DNA of 64,000 nt from Curtobacterium sp. MCJR17_020 (GCF_003234365.2 NZ_CP126260.1:1612001-1676000); one strand, 5' to 3'; shown: positions 38,311 through 47,168, counted from the first letter of the stretch. A program made the numbers and translations. Notes: generated by a model from the letters alone, not told the origin.

Positions 38311-40851
38311 GTGACCACCGAGCAGCACGCCGAGGACCCGAACGCCTACGACTTCCGTCGTATCCAGGAGAAGTGGCAGCCCCGCTGGGAAGAGCTCGGG
38401 CTCTTCACCACCGACCTCGACGACACCCGTCCGCGCAAGTACATCCTCGAGATGTTCCCGTACCCGTCCGGCGACCTCCACATGGGGCACGCCGAGAACT
38501 GGGCGCTCGGTGACTTCGTCGCGCGCTACTGGCGCCAGCAGGGCTTCAACGTCCTGCACCCCATCGGCTGGGACTCGTTCGGCCTGCCCGCCGAGAACGC
38601 CGCGATCAAGCGCGGGGTGGACCCGAAGGACTGGACCTACGCGAACATCGCGCAGCAGAAGGCGTCCTTCAAGCGCTACGCGCCGTCGTTCGACTGGAGC
38701 ACCGAGATCCACACCTCGGACCCCGAGTACTACAAGTGGAACCAGTGGCTGTTCCTGAAGATGTACGAGAAGGGCCTGGCGTACCGCAAGGACAGCTGGG
38801 TCAACTGGGACCCGGTGGACCAGACCGTGCTCGCGAACGAGCAGGTCCTGCCGGACGGCACCTCGGACCGTTCCGGCGCCGTCGTCGTCAAGAAGAAGCT
38901 CACGCAGTGGTACTTCAAGATCACGGAGTACGCCGACCGCCTGCTCGACGACCTCAACCAGCTCGAGGGCCGCTGGCCCGCCAAGGTCATCGCGCAGCAG
39001 CGGAACTGGATCGGTCGCTCGGTCGGTGCCGACGTCGACTTCGTCATCGAGGGCCGGGACGAGCCCGTCACGGTCTTCACGACGCGTCCCGACACGATCC
39101 ACGGCGTGACGTTCCTGGTCGTCGCACCGGACTCGGACCTGGCGGCGTCGCTCGTGGAGTCCGCTGACGAGTCCGTGCGTTCCGCGTTCGCCGAGTACCT
39201 GACGGCGACGCAGAAGACGTCGGAGATCGACCGGCAGAACGCCGACCGCCCGAAGACCGGTGTGCCGCTCGGCCGCTTCGCGATCCACCCGCTGACGGGG
39301 GAGCGCCTGCCGATCTGGGCCGCCGACTACGTGCTCGCCGACTACGGCCACGGCGCGGTCATGGCCGTGCCGGCACACGACCAGCGCGACCTCGACTTCG
39401 CCCGGGCGTTCGACCTGCCGGTGAAGGTCGTCGTCGACACCAACGCCGCGGTCACCGGAGCGATCCCGGTGATCACCGAGGACACCGAGCTGCCCGACCT
39501 CAACCCCGCCACCACGGGTGAGGCACTGACGGGTCAGGGCCGGATGATGAACTCCGGCCCCCTCGACGGCATGTCGAAGCAGCACGCGATCACCGCCGCG
39601 ATCTCCCTGCTCGAGGAACGCGGGACCGGTCGCGCCGCCAAGACCTACCGCCTGCGCGACTGGCTCATCTCGCGCCAGCGCTTCTGGGGCACGCCGATCC
39701 CGATCATCCACGGCGCCGACGGCAGCGAGCACCCCGTGCCGCTCGACCAGCTGCCGGTGCGACTGCCCGACACCGAGGGGCTCGACCTCAAGCCCAAGGG
39801 CACCTCGCCGCTCGGCGGAGCGACCGACTGGGTCAACGTCCCGAACCCCGTCGACGGCACGCCCGCGCTCCGTGACACCGACACGATGGACACCTTCGTC
39901 GACTCGTCGTGGTACTTCCTGCGCTTCCTGGCCGCGAACGACGACACCCAGGCGTTCGACCCCGCCATCGCTCGCAAGTGGGCGCCGGTCGACCAGTACA
40001 TCGGCGGGATCGAGCACGCGATCCTGCACCTGCTGTACGCGCGCTTCGTCACCAAGGTGCTCTTCGACCTCGGCTACCTCGACTTCACCGAGCCGTTCTC
40101 GGCACTGCTCAACCAGGGCATGGTGCTGTCCGGCGGCTCGAAGATGTCGAAGTCCAAGGGTGGTGTCTCGCTCGGCGACGAGCTCGACGCGAACGGCGTC
40201 GACGCGATCCGCCTGGTGATGGGCTTCGCCGGCCCGCCCGAGGACGACATCAACTGGGAGGACGTCTCCCCGTCCGCCTCGGCCCGCTTCCTGGCCCGCG
40301 CCTACCGCCTGGCGACCGACGTCACGTCGACCCCCGACGTCGTCTGGGCCGAGGGCGACCGCGCCCTGCGCCAGGTGACGCACCGGTTCCTGGCCGATGC
40401 GCCGGGCCTGATGGAGTCGTTCAAGTTCAACGTCGTGATCGCGCGGCTCATGGACCTGGTCAACGTGACCCGCAAGGCGATCGACAGCGGCCCCGGTGCC
40501 GCCGACCCCGCCGTGCGCGAAGCCGTCGAGACCGTCACGCTCGGCCTCGCCGTGTTCGCGCCGTACACCGGCGAGGAGATGTGGGAGCAGCTCGGGTACG
40601 AGGCCACCGTCGCGCTGCACGGCTGGCGGAAGGCCGACCCGACGCTGCTGGTGCAGGAGACCCTCACCGCCGTCGTGCAGGTGAACGGCAAGGTGCGCGA
40701 CTCGTTCGAGGTGTCGAAGTCGATCGAGCCGTCCGAGCTCGAGGCACTCGCGCGGAACTCGGCGAACGTGCAGCGGTACATCGGTGACCGCGAGATCGTG
40801 AAGATCATCGTGCGGGCGCCGAAGCTCGTGAACATCGCCATCAAGGGGTAG
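38311..40851 (+). CDS. leuS: Leucyl-tRNA synthetase
   Basis: Class Ia synthetase, 846 residues, charges tRNA-Leu. HIGH motif is HMGH (57-60) in YPSGDLHMGHAENW; KMSKS is intact (611-615). The CP1 editing domain lies between (VFTTRPDTIHGVTFLVVAP, GHGAVMAVPAHDQRD). GTG 38311 gives the typical N-terminus YDFRRIQEKWQPRWEE; nothing further upstream is conserved. A palindromic terminator follows about 65 bases after the stop. Confidence 0.98.
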   Translation: MTTEQHAEDPNAYDFRRIQEKWQPRWEELGLFTTDLDDTRPRKYILEMFPYPSGDLHMGHAENWALGDFVARYWRQQGFNVLHPIGWDSFGLPAENAAIKRGVDPKDWTYANIAQQKASFKRYAPSFDWSTEIHTSDPEYYKWNQWLFLKMYEKGLAYRKDSWVNWDPVDQTVLANEQVLPDGTSDRSGAVVVKKKLTQWYFKITEYADRLLDDLNQLEGRWPAKVIAQQRNWIGRSVGADVDFVIEGRDEPVTVFTTRPDTIHGVTFLVVAPDSDLAASLVESADESVRSAFAEYLTATQKTSEIDRQNADRPKTGVPLGRFAIHPLTGERLPIWAADYVLADYGHGAVMAVPAHDQRDLDFARAFDLPVKVVVDTNAAVTGAIPVITEDTELPDLNPATTGEALTGQGRMMNSGPLDGMSKQHAITAAISLLEERGTGRAAKTYRLRDWLISRQRFWGTPIPIIHGADGSEHPVPLDQLPVRLPDTEGLDLKPKGTSPLGGATDWVNVPNPVDGTPALRDTDTMDTFVDSSWYFLRFLAANDDTQAFDPAIARKWAPVDQYIGGIEHAILHLLYARFVTKVLFDLGYLDFTEPFSALLNQGMVLSGGSKMSKSKGGVSLGDELDANGVDAIRLVMGFAGPPEDDINWEDVSPSASARFLARAYRLATDVTSTPDVVWAEGDRALRQVTHRFLADAPGLMESFKFNVVIARLMDLVNVTRKAIDSGPGAADPAVREAVETVTLGLAVFAPYTGEEMWEQLGYEATVALHGWRKADPTLLVQETLTAVVQVNGKVRDSFEVSKSIEPSELEALARNSANVQRYIGDREIVKIIVRAPKLVNIAIKG

Positions 40852-40916
40852 TCCTCGGGTGTCGTCGGCCGTCCACAGGGTGGGCGTCCGACGCACCTGT
40901 CCACAGACCAGCACTC

Positions 40917-40944
40917 CGGAGCCCGGCCGATCGGCCGGGCTCCG
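40917..40944. terminator. 28-bp perfect palindrome after leuS
   Basis: CGGAGCCCGGCCGA and its exact complement meet without a loop. It ends one base before the comEA -10 box, so terminator and promoter are packed together and the -35 of comEA lies in the 3' arm. Confidence 0.75.
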
Positions 40945-40950
40945 TAGCGT
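40945..40950 (+). promoter_or_regulatory. comEA -10 box (leaderless)
   Basis: TAGCGT, 7 bases before the comEA ATG. Confidence 0.45.
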
Positions 40951-40957
40951 TCGGGGC

Positions 40958-41752
40958 ATGTCGTCGCCCTCGTCACCGGACCCTCGGTCAACGGACGGCG
41001 CGCCCGCATCGGGACGCGTGCTCTGGTCGCGCCTGGTGCTGTCGCCGCGGGCCGCGGTGGTGCTGGCCGGGGTCGTCGTGGCGGTCGCGCTCGTGGTGGT
41101 CCTGGTCGGGTCGCTGCCGGGGCGCGGTGGTGCAGGGGCGGGCGGGGTCGTCGTCAGTGGTGCGCCCACCGCCGGTGCGCCGACTGCCGGGGTGCCCCTC
41201 GCCGGGGTGCCGACCACTGGGTCGTCGACCGCTGGTCCTGCATCCGGTGGGGAAGCAGCTGCCACTGGTGCGGCGCGTGTGGTGGTGCACGTGCTCGGGG
41301 CGGTCGAGCGCGACGGCGTGGTGCGCCTGCCGCCGTCGAGCCGGGTGACCGACGCGATCGAGCGGGCCGGCGGCGCGACGGCGGACGCGGACCTGGACCG
41401 ACTGAACCTGGCGCGGGTCCTGACCGACGGGGAACGGCTGTACGTGCCCCGCGTGGGCGAGGACGAGGTTCCGGCGGCGCTCGATCCGGTCGACGGCGGT
41501 GCGGCCGCGGCGGGCGGTGGCGCTGACGACGGTACGGGTGCCTCGGGAACCGGCGCTGACTCCGTCGTCGACCTGAACAGCGCCGACCAGGCTGCGCTCG
41601 AGACCCTGCCCGGCATCGGCCCGGGGTTGGCCGGCCGGATCCTCGCCTGGCGCGACGAACACGGCCGGTTCACCGTGGTCGAGGACCTGCTCGACGTCAG
41701 CGGCATCGGCGACGTCCGGTTCGCGGAGCTGCGTGGCCGCGTGCGGGTCTGA
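40958..41752 (+). CDS. comEA: ComEA-like DNA-binding protein
   Basis: 264 residues. N-terminal anchor helix (about 30-48), a Gly/Ala/Pro/Thr repeat linker (GAPTAGAPTAGVPLAGVPTTG), an SLBB-type domain (about 100-165: VVVHVLGAVERDGVVRLPPS), a second Gly-rich linker, and a C-terminal double helix-hairpin-helix (DLNSADQAALETLPGIGPGL, LLDVSGIGDVRFAELRGRV). In competent bacteria it binds incoming dsDNA outside the membrane. Paired with comEC, as usual; no pilus genes are in the window, so competence is not shown. Confidence 0.93.
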   Translation: MSSPSSPDPRSTDGAPASGRVLWSRLVLSPRAAVVLAGVVVAVALVVVLVGSLPGRGGAGAGGVVVSGAPTAGAPTAGVPLAGVPTTGSSTAGPASGGEAAATGAARVVVHVLGAVERDGVVRLPPSSRVTDAIERAGGATADADLDRLNLARVLTDGERLYVPRVGEDEVPAALDPVDGGAAAAGGGADDGTGASGTGADSVVDLNSADQAALETLPGIGPGLAGRILAWRDEHGRFTVVEDLLDVSGIGDVRFAELRGRVRV

Positions 41753-41755
41753 GCC

Positions 41756-44700
41756 GTGCCCGTGCAGCTGCGACCCAGTGCGACGGACCTGCGGGTGGCG
41801 GTGCCGGTGGCGATCGCCTGGATCGTGACGACCGTGCTCGTCGGGGGACCGGCGGCAGCGCCCGTGGTCGGGATCGTGGGCGCCGTGCTGGCTGTGCTGG
41901 CCGGAGGGAGCGCGATGATCGCTGGTCGTCGTCGACCGGGCCGTCGCTGCCGCACCGTGACCGCCTGCGCCGGCCTGGTGCTCGTCGCGGCGGCACTGAC
42001 CGCGGTGCTCGCGGTGTCGGTCACCGTGGGGGAGACCCGACGAACGCCGGAGGTGCTCCGGGCCCTCGCCTCCGGGTCGGGCACCGTCTCGTTCGACGCG
42101 GCTCTGTCGCGCGACCTGGGCCCGGGTGACCGCTCCGTGCTCGCGACGCTCGAGCGTGCCGACACGGTACGTGCGCTGCGCGTACCGGTCCGGCTCGTGC
42201 CGCCGGGCGACGGTGCGCTCGTCCCGGGCGACGATCACGACCGGGTGCTCGCCGCGGGCACGCGGGTGACCGGCACCGGGACATTCGAGGCCGACGTCCC
42301 CGGTTCCGCGACCGCGTTCGTGCTGTTCCTCCGGGGTGTGCACGCCACCGAGCCACCCGGGGGACTGCTCGGAGCCACCGACGCCGCCCGCCGGGCCTTC
42401 GTCCGTGCGACGGCCGAGCTGCCCGAGCCCGGAGCCGCGCTCCTGCGCGGACTGGCGATCGGCGACCGGTCCGGTCTCGACGCCGCGACCGAGGCAGCGA
42501 TGGAGACCTCGGCGCTGACCCACCTGACCGCGGTGTCCGGGGCGAACTGCGCGGTGATCGTCGGCCTCGTCGTGGTGGTCGGGCGACTCTGCGGGATGCC
42601 TCGGGGGCTCCGGGCAGCGTCGGCCGTCGCCGTGCTGCTCGCGTTCGTGGTGCTCGTCCGGCCCGACCCGTCGATCGTCCGGGCCACGGTGATGGCGGTC
42701 GTCGTGTTGGTCGTGCACCTGTCCGGCCGCCCCGTGCGCGGCGTGCCGCTCATCGCCCTGGCCACGATCGGCATGCTGGTGGTCGACCCCTGGTTCGCAC
42801 GGTCGTTCGGGTTCGCGCTGTCGGTGCTCGCCACGACCGGCATCGTGGTGCTCGGGCCACCGCTCACAGCGCTGTTCGCCCGGCGGCTGTGGCCCCCGCT
42901 CGCCGCCGCCCTCGCGGTGCCGGTGGCGGCGCAGGTCACCTGCTGGCCCGTGACGATCCCGCTGTCGGCGGCGCTGCCGACCTACGCGGTGCCGGCGAAC
43001 CTGCTGGCCGAGCCCATGGCACCGATCGTCACCGTCGTCGGCCTCGGTGCGTGTCTGCTCGCGCCGGTCTGGCCGTGGGGCGGTTCGGTGCTCGCAGCCG
43101 TCGCCTGGGCCCCCGCGTCGGCGGTCGGCGGCATCGCCCACGGCGCAGCGCTGCTGCCGTACGCGTCGGCGCCGTGGCCGGGTGGGACCGTCGGGGTGAT
43201 CGGCGCCGTCGTCGTCAGCGCGTGCCTCGCGGTCGCCGTGCTGAGCACTCCGACGGTGCGGAGCCGCCTGCTGCTCGTCGCGGGAGTCGTCGTCGTGGTC
43301 GGCGTCGCCGCCGTCGCGGTTCCCGTACTGGTCGTGCGCGGTACCGTTCCGGGCAACTGGGCGGTCGCGGCGTGCGACGTCGGACAGGGTGACGCCGTGC
43401 TGGTCCGTGGCGGCGACAGCACGGCCCTGATCGACACCGGGGACGACCCGGACCGTCTCCGGGTCTGCCTCGACCTGCTGCGGGTCCGCCGGATCGACCT
43501 GCTCGTCCTCACGCACTTCGACCGCGACCACGTGGGGGCGGTCGACGAGGTCGCGGGCATCGTCGACACCGCACTCGTCGGACCCGTCGGCCGTGCGTCG
43601 GACAGCCGCGTCGTGCAGGACCTGCAGCGCGGTGGCGTCGACGTCCGGCAGGCCGACGACCGGGTGTCCGGTGTGCTCGGGCCGCTCGGTTGGCGCGTGG
43701 TGTGGCCGCGGGCGGACAGTCCGGACGCCGGCAACGACGCGAGCATCGTGCTCGTGACCGAACCGCTGCCGGGGAACGACTGCCCCACGTGCCTGTCCGG
43801 GGTGTTCCTCGGCGACCTGGGGGAGACCGCCCAGTGTCGGGTCCGCTCCGGCAGTGCACTCCCCGACGGGCCCGTCGACGTCGTGAAGGTCTCGCACCAC
43901 GGTTCGGCGGACCAGGACCCGCTGCTGTACCGGCAGCTCGCGGCCCGCGTCGGACTCGTCGGCGTCGGCGCGGACAACACCTACGGCCACCCGACACGGT
44001 CGGCGCTGTCGATGCTCGCATCGTCCGGGACCGCCGCGTACCGGACCGACGAACTCGGCACCGTCGTGGTCGCTCGGACGGCCACCGACGACCTGCGGGT
44101 GTGGACCGAGCGCACGCCGTCGGTGGCCGCCCGTAGGATCGTCGGAGCACTCGTCGCACCGGCACCGTCCGCGTCGGCACCACCGGAAGGACCGCATGCC
44201 CGCCAAGAAGCCCGCGCGCGCCGCAGCGAAGATCGACCAGGTCCCTTGGTCGGGGATCCGCCCGGCCCCGGTCGTGCTCGTCACCGGGCCCGAGGCGTTC
44301 CTGGCGGACCGGGCCAGCAGCGTGCTCAAGGACCTGCTCGTGGGCGAGGACCCGGCGCTCGAGGTGCACGATCTCGAGGCCGACCAGTACGCTCCCGGGC
44401 TGCTCGCGACCCTCGCCAGCCCGTCGTTGTTCGGCGAGCCGCGACTCGTGCGGGTCACCAACGTCGAGAAGTGCACCGACGCCTTCATCACCGAGACCAT
44501 CTCGTACCTGCAGGCCCCGGCCGACGACGTCACCCTGGTGCTCCGGCACGGCGGCGGGGTGCGCGGCAAGAAGCTGCTCGACACGATCCGCAGCGGGGTC
44601 GGCGGTGGGGTCGAGGTCCTGTGCGACGAGCTCAAGCGCGAGACCGACCGCATCGACTTCGTGAACGCCGAGTTCCGCGCCGCCCGACGCAAGATCGCGC

Positions 44701-45067
44701 CGTCGGCGGTCCGCACCCTCGTGGTCGCCTTCGCGGACGACCTGGCCGAGCTCGCCGCTGCGTGCCGGCAGCTCCTGGCGGACGAAGCGCAGGAGATCAC
44801 CGACAAGGTCGTCGACAAGTACTACGGCGGTCGCGTCGAGACGAACGCGTTCAAGGTGGCCGACATCGCCTTGGCCGGACGGTCCGCTCCGGCGATCGTC
44901 GAGTTGCGGCATGCCCTGGCCACGGGCGAAGCACCGGTGCCGATCGTCGCGGCGTTCGCGAGCAAGATCCGCACGATGGCGAAGGTCAGCGCGTTCCGCG
45001 GGCCGAGCGGTCAGGCAGCGTCGGCGCTCGGCATGGCCCCGTGGCAGGTGCAGCGCGCGCAGCGTGA
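41756..45067 (+). CDS. comEC: ComEC/Rec2-family DNA channel protein; frame runs open into holA
   Basis: The conserved part covers codons 1 to about 800 (to about base 44150): N-terminal membrane helices and OB-like DUF4131 region, the Competence domain (ALLRGLAIGDRSGLD, TAVSGANCAVIVGLVVVVGR) with multiple helices, then a metallo-beta-lactamase domain with LVLTHFDRDHVGAV, VKVSHHGSADQD and DNTYGHPTRSAL. ComEC transports one DNA strand across the membrane. No in-frame stop occurs until 45067, so the frame continues 872 bases into holA as an Arg/Gly/Pro-rich, biologically implausible tail. Either the protein really has this tail, or a 1-base error or frameshift near 44130-44190 hides the true stop (a TAG in another frame lies at 44134). 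GTG start 3 bases after comEA. Confidence 0.85.
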   Translation: MPVQLRPSATDLRVAVPVAIAWIVTTVLVGGPAAAPVVGIVGAVLAVLAGGSAMIAGRRRPGRRCRTVTACAGLVLVAAALTAVLAVSVTVGETRRTPEVLRALASGSGTVSFDAALSRDLGPGDRSVLATLERADTVRALRVPVRLVPPGDGALVPGDDHDRVLAAGTRVTGTGTFEADVPGSATAFVLFLRGVHATEPPGGLLGATDAARRAFVRATAELPEPGAALLRGLAIGDRSGLDAATEAAMETSALTHLTAVSGANCAVIVGLVVVVGRLCGMPRGLRAASAVAVLLAFVVLVRPDPSIVRATVMAVVVLVVHLSGRPVRGVPLIALATIGMLVVDPWFARSFGFALSVLATTGIVVLGPPLTALFARRLWPPLAAALAVPVAAQVTCWPVTIPLSAALPTYAVPANLLAEPMAPIVTVVGLGACLLAPVWPWGGSVLAAVAWAPASAVGGIAHGAALLPYASAPWPGGTVGVIGAVVVSACLAVAVLSTPTVRSRLLLVAGVVVVVGVAAVAVPVLVVRGTVPGNWAVAACDVGQGDAVLVRGGDSTALIDTGDDPDRLRVCLDLLRVRRIDLLVLTHFDRDHVGAVDEVAGIVDTALVGPVGRASDSRVVQDLQRGGVDVRQADDRVSGVLGPLGWRVVWPRADSPDAGNDASIVLVTEPLPGNDCPTCLSGVFLGDLGETAQCRVRSGSALPDGPVDVVKVSHHGSADQDPLLYRQLAARVGLVGVGADNTYGHPTRSALSMLASSGTAAYRTDELGTVVVARTATDDLRVWTERTPSVAARRIVGALVAPAPSASAPPEGPHARQEARARRSEDRPGPLVGDPPGPGRARHRARGVPGGPGQQRAQGPARGRGPGARGARSRGRPVRSRAARDPRQPVVVRRAATRAGHQRREVHRRLHHRDHLVPAGPGRRRHPGAPARRRGARQEAARHDPQRGRRWGRGPVRRAQARDRPHRLRERRVPRRPTQDRAVGGPHPRGRLRGRPGRARRCVPAAPGGRSAGDHRQGRRQVLRRSRRDERVQGGRHRLGRTVRSGDRRVAACPGHGRSTGADRRGVREQDPHDGEGQRVPRAERSGSVGARHGPVAGAARAA

Positions 45068-45215
45068 CGTCGCCTCGTGGAGTGAGACCGGTCTGGCGAA
45101 CGCGATCACGAGCATCGCCGAGGCGGACACCGCGGTGAAGGGCGGCTCGCGCGACGCGCACTACGCACTCGAGGTCATGGTCCGCACCATCGCCCGACGC
45201 GGCGAGGTGCGCTGA
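44196..45215 (+). CDS. holA: DNA polymerase III delta subunit HolA
   Basis: 339 residues, clamp-loader delta subunit that opens the beta clamp. N-terminal AAA+-like domain VVLVTGPEAFLADRASSVLK, then LFGEPRLVRVTNVEKC, and the C-terminal collar helices with IVAAFASKIRTMAKVSAFRG and APWQVQRAQRDV, MVRTIARRG. ATG is preceded by GGAAGG. comEC-holA-rpsT is a conserved order. Codon quality in this frame is clearly the real one, compared with the comEC frame that overlaps it. Confidence 0.95.
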   Translation: MPAKKPARAAAKIDQVPWSGIRPAPVVLVTGPEAFLADRASSVLKDLLVGEDPALEVHDLEADQYAPGLLATLASPSLFGEPRLVRVTNVEKCTDAFITETISYLQAPADDVTLVLRHGGGVRGKKLLDTIRSGVGGGVEVLCDELKRETDRIDFVNAEFRAARRKIAPSAVRTLVVAFADDLAELAAACRQLLADEAQEITDKVVDKYYGGRVETNAFKVADIALAGRSAPAIVELRHALATGEAPVPIVAAFASKIRTMAKVSAFRGPSGQAASALGMAPWQVQRAQRDVASWSETGLANAITSIAEADTAVKGGSRDAHYALEVMVRTIARRGEVR

Positions 45216-45264
45216 GGCGACCCGCGCCTCCCGGTCGTGCGCCGAGTGAGCCCCCTGAAGTCCC

Positions 45265-45300
45265 CGCACACGACGAAGGCCCCGCACACGACGAAGGCCC
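45265..45300. repeat. 18-bp tandem duplication beside the holA/rpsT terminator
   Basis: Two identical units, CGCACACGACGAAGGCCC (45265-45282, 45283-45300). The duplicated part holds the left arm of the terminator, so two alternative left arms exist for one right arm. Confidence 0.85.
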
Positions 45301-45326
45301 CGCACCGAACGGTGCGGGGCCTTCGT
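45291..45326. terminator. Bidirectional terminator between holA and rpsT
   Basis: ACGAAGGCCCCGCACC (45291-45306), GAAC loop, and perfect complement (45311-45326), between convergent holA and rpsT. Confidence 0.85.
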
Positions 45327-45341
45327 GCAGCGCTCAGGAGA

Positions 45342-45602
45342 TCAGAGCGACGCAACCTTCTTCGCGATGGCCGACTTGCGGTTCGCGGCCTGGTTGCGGT
45401 GGATGACACCCTTGCTCACGGCCTTGTCGAGCTTCTTCGACGCGGTGGCCAGGGCGGCAACGGCCTTGTCCTTGTCGCCAGCGGCAACGGCGTCGTTGGT
45501 GTGACGGATGAACGTCTTCAGCTCCGACTTGTAGGCCTTGTTGCGCTCGGTGGCCTTGAGGTTGGTCTTGATGCGCTTGATCTGCGACTTGATGTTCGCC
45601 AT
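45342..45602 (-). CDS. rpsT: 30S ribosomal protein S20
   Basis: 86-residue 16S rRNA-binding protein, primary assembly protein of the small subunit. MANIKSQIKRIKTNLKATER is the classic S20 N-terminus; KKLDKAVSKGVIHRNQAANRK matches the C-terminal helices. The ATG at 45602 is chosen over a longer frame because it follows GGAG with good spacing and matches family length. Divergent from the aminotransferase gene across 200 bases. Confidence 0.98.
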   Translation of the reverse strand: MANIKSQIKRIKTNLKATERNKAYKSELKTFIRHTNDAVAAGDKDKAVAALATASKKLDKAVSKGVIHRNQAANRKSAIAKKVASL

Positions 45603-45789
45603 GTGTAGCTCCTGCTTCGTCTCGTACGGGTGGGCGCGACCGCGGGGTAGAGGGGCCCTCGGTCGCATCGCGTTCCACCCGTGGGCGGGGAACGCGCAAG
45701 CCAGCCACCAACATTACCAGGCGAACGGCCCGCCACCAAAGCACGAAACACCGCCGGATCGGCGTGATCTCGCGGCAACATGCACCGGA

Positions 45790-45795
45790 TACGGT
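45790..45795 (+). promoter_or_regulatory. Aminotransferase -10 box (leaderless)
   Basis: TACGGT, 7 bases before the ATG; no Shine-Dalgarno space remains. Confidence 0.4.
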
Positions 45796-45802
45796 GACGG
45801 GC

Positions 45803-46969
45803 ATGCCATCCCTCGCACCTCGGATCGACACCGTGCCCGCCTCCGGCATCCGGAGGGTCTTCGAGCAGGCAGCGCTGCTGCAGTCCGCCGGCACCACGGT
45901 CACGATGCTCGTGATCGGCGAACCGGACGTGGCCGTGGCGCCGCACATCGGTGACGCGGCCCGTCGCGCGTGGACCGAGGACCGCACCGACTACACGCCG
46001 AACGGCGGGATCGCGCCCCTGCGCGAAGCGATCCGCGACAAGCTCCGCCGCGAGAACCGCATCGAGGCCGACCTCGAACAGATCTGGATGACGATCGGTG
46101 CGACGCAGGCCCTGTTCCAGGCGATGACGCTGACGCTGAGCCCCGGGGACGAGGTCCTGGTGCCGGACCCCGGCTACACGACCTTCACGATGAACGCGCA
46201 CATCCTCGGGGCCACGCCGGTGCCGTACCGGCTCGAACCGCAGCACGGGTTCGAACCCGACCTCGAGGCACTCGAGGCGAGCGTCACCGAGCGCACTCGC
46301 GTGCTCGTGGTGAACTCGCCGTCGAACCCGCTCGGCTCGGTGTTCGGCGAGGACACCCTCCGCGCGCTGCTCTCCTTCGCGAAGCGGCACGACCTCTGGG
46401 TGATCAGCGACGAGGTCTACGAGTACTTCACCTACGGCACCCGCCACGTCAGCCTGGCTGCGCTCGACGAGGACGACCGGGTGTTCTCCGCGTTCTCGCT
46501 GAGCAAGACCTACGCCATGACGGGTGTCCGGGTCGGGTACCTCGTCACGCCGAAGGGCCTCGGGCCGACGATGCGCACCACGCAGGAGGCGATGATCAGC
46601 TGCGTCGCCGAACCCGACCAGTACGCGGCGCTGGCGGCGATCGTGGGGGACCACTCCGCGGTGCGCGACGCCCGCGAGCACTACCGCGCGAACCTCGAGG
46701 TCGCGAAGGAGGTCCTCGACGCCGCCGGCATCCGGTACCTCGACCCACGCGGCGCCTTCTACCTCTGGGTCGACGTGTCGCACGCCTCGGACGGCGACGT
46801 CGCGGCGTGGGCGCTCGGCCTCCTGCAGCGCGAGGCCGTCGCGGTCGCGCCCGGCAGCGCCTTCGGCCGCACCGGCGAGGGCTGGATCCGCGTCTGCCTG
46901 GCCGCCACCCCCGACGACCTGCGTCGCGGCCTGGGCGCGCTGCCCGCACCGGCGCACGCCTCCGTCTGA
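45803..46969 (+). CDS. PLP-dependent aminotransferase, class I/II (fold type I)
   Basis: 388 residues. PLP-binding features in order: TIGATQALFQAM, DPGYTTF, VLVVNSPSNPLGSVF, ISDEVYEYFTYG (Asp and Tyr to the cofactor) and the Schiff-base Lys in SLSKTYAMTGVRVGY; the C-terminal Arg in WIRVCLA binds the substrate carboxylate. It is of the aspartate/aromatic type but the substrate cannot be set from sequence. ATG 45803 has a -10 box 7 bases upstream; an upstream in-frame start would include it. Inserted between rpsT and lepA, which are usually closer. Confidence 0.92.
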   Translation: MPSLAPRIDTVPASGIRRVFEQAALLQSAGTTVTMLVIGEPDVAVAPHIGDAARRAWTEDRTDYTPNGGIAPLREAIRDKLRRENRIEADLEQIWMTIGATQALFQAMTLTLSPGDEVLVPDPGYTTFTMNAHILGATPVPYRLEPQHGFEPDLEALEASVTERTRVLVVNSPSNPLGSVFGEDTLRALLSFAKRHDLWVISDEVYEYFTYGTRHVSLAALDEDDRVFSAFSLSKTYAMTGVRVGYLVTPKGLGPTMRTTQEAMISCVAEPDQYAALAAIVGDHSAVRDAREHYRANLEVAKEVLDAAGIRYLDPRGAFYLWVDVSHASDGDVAAWALGLLQREAVAVAPGSAFGRTGEGWIRVCLAATPDDLRRGLGALPAPAHASV

Positions 46970-46984
46970 CGCTCGGCGCGTGCG

Positions 46985-47007
46985 GCCGGGAGGCCCGCCC
47001 CGCGTCC
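46985..47007 (-). repeat. 23-bp intergenic motif, copy 2 (before lepA, reverse strand)
   Basis: On the minus strand identical over all 23 bases to the copy at 62186-62208, one base different from that at 38271. Core CGGGCCTCCCGGC. Confidence 0.8.
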
Positions 47008-47015
47008 GCCACGCA

Positions 47016-47168
47016 TCGCACCGTGCGAGGTCTGGTCACGTTCCGTGCCCGGTTCCGGATTCCGTGCGAGGTCCCGCCCCTCGCACGGAATCCGGAACAC
47101 CGCACGACGAAACGGCGTCGCACGGTGCGCCGCACGCACGAACTCGCACCGACCTCGCACCGTGCGAG
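47016..47168. repeat. Array of CGCACCGTGCG-type palindromes upstream of lepA
   Basis: TCGCACCGTGCGA (47016-47028), CGCACGGTGCG (47119-47129) and CTCGCACCGTGCGAG (47154-47168) are near-perfect palindromes of the same half-site CGTGCGAG. Further half-sites lie at 47063, 47080 and 47143. They flank a long terminator hairpin whose arms end in the same half-site. Confidence 0.75.
47052..47098. terminator. Long hairpin between the aminotransferase gene and lepA
   Basis: A perfect 19-bp stem (47052-47070 with 47080-47098; left arm begins GTTCCGGATTCCG) around a 9-base loop. It is 82 bases after the aminotransferase stop. It may instead be part of the palindrome array. Confidence 0.65.

Noticed and set aside
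37213..42165. Very long open frame on the minus strand (about 1650 codons) across cydC, leuS and comEA/comEC
   Set aside because: It is a shadow of high-GC genes on the other strand: it crosses several well-supported genes and its translation is Arg/Ala/Ser-rich with no recognisable domain.
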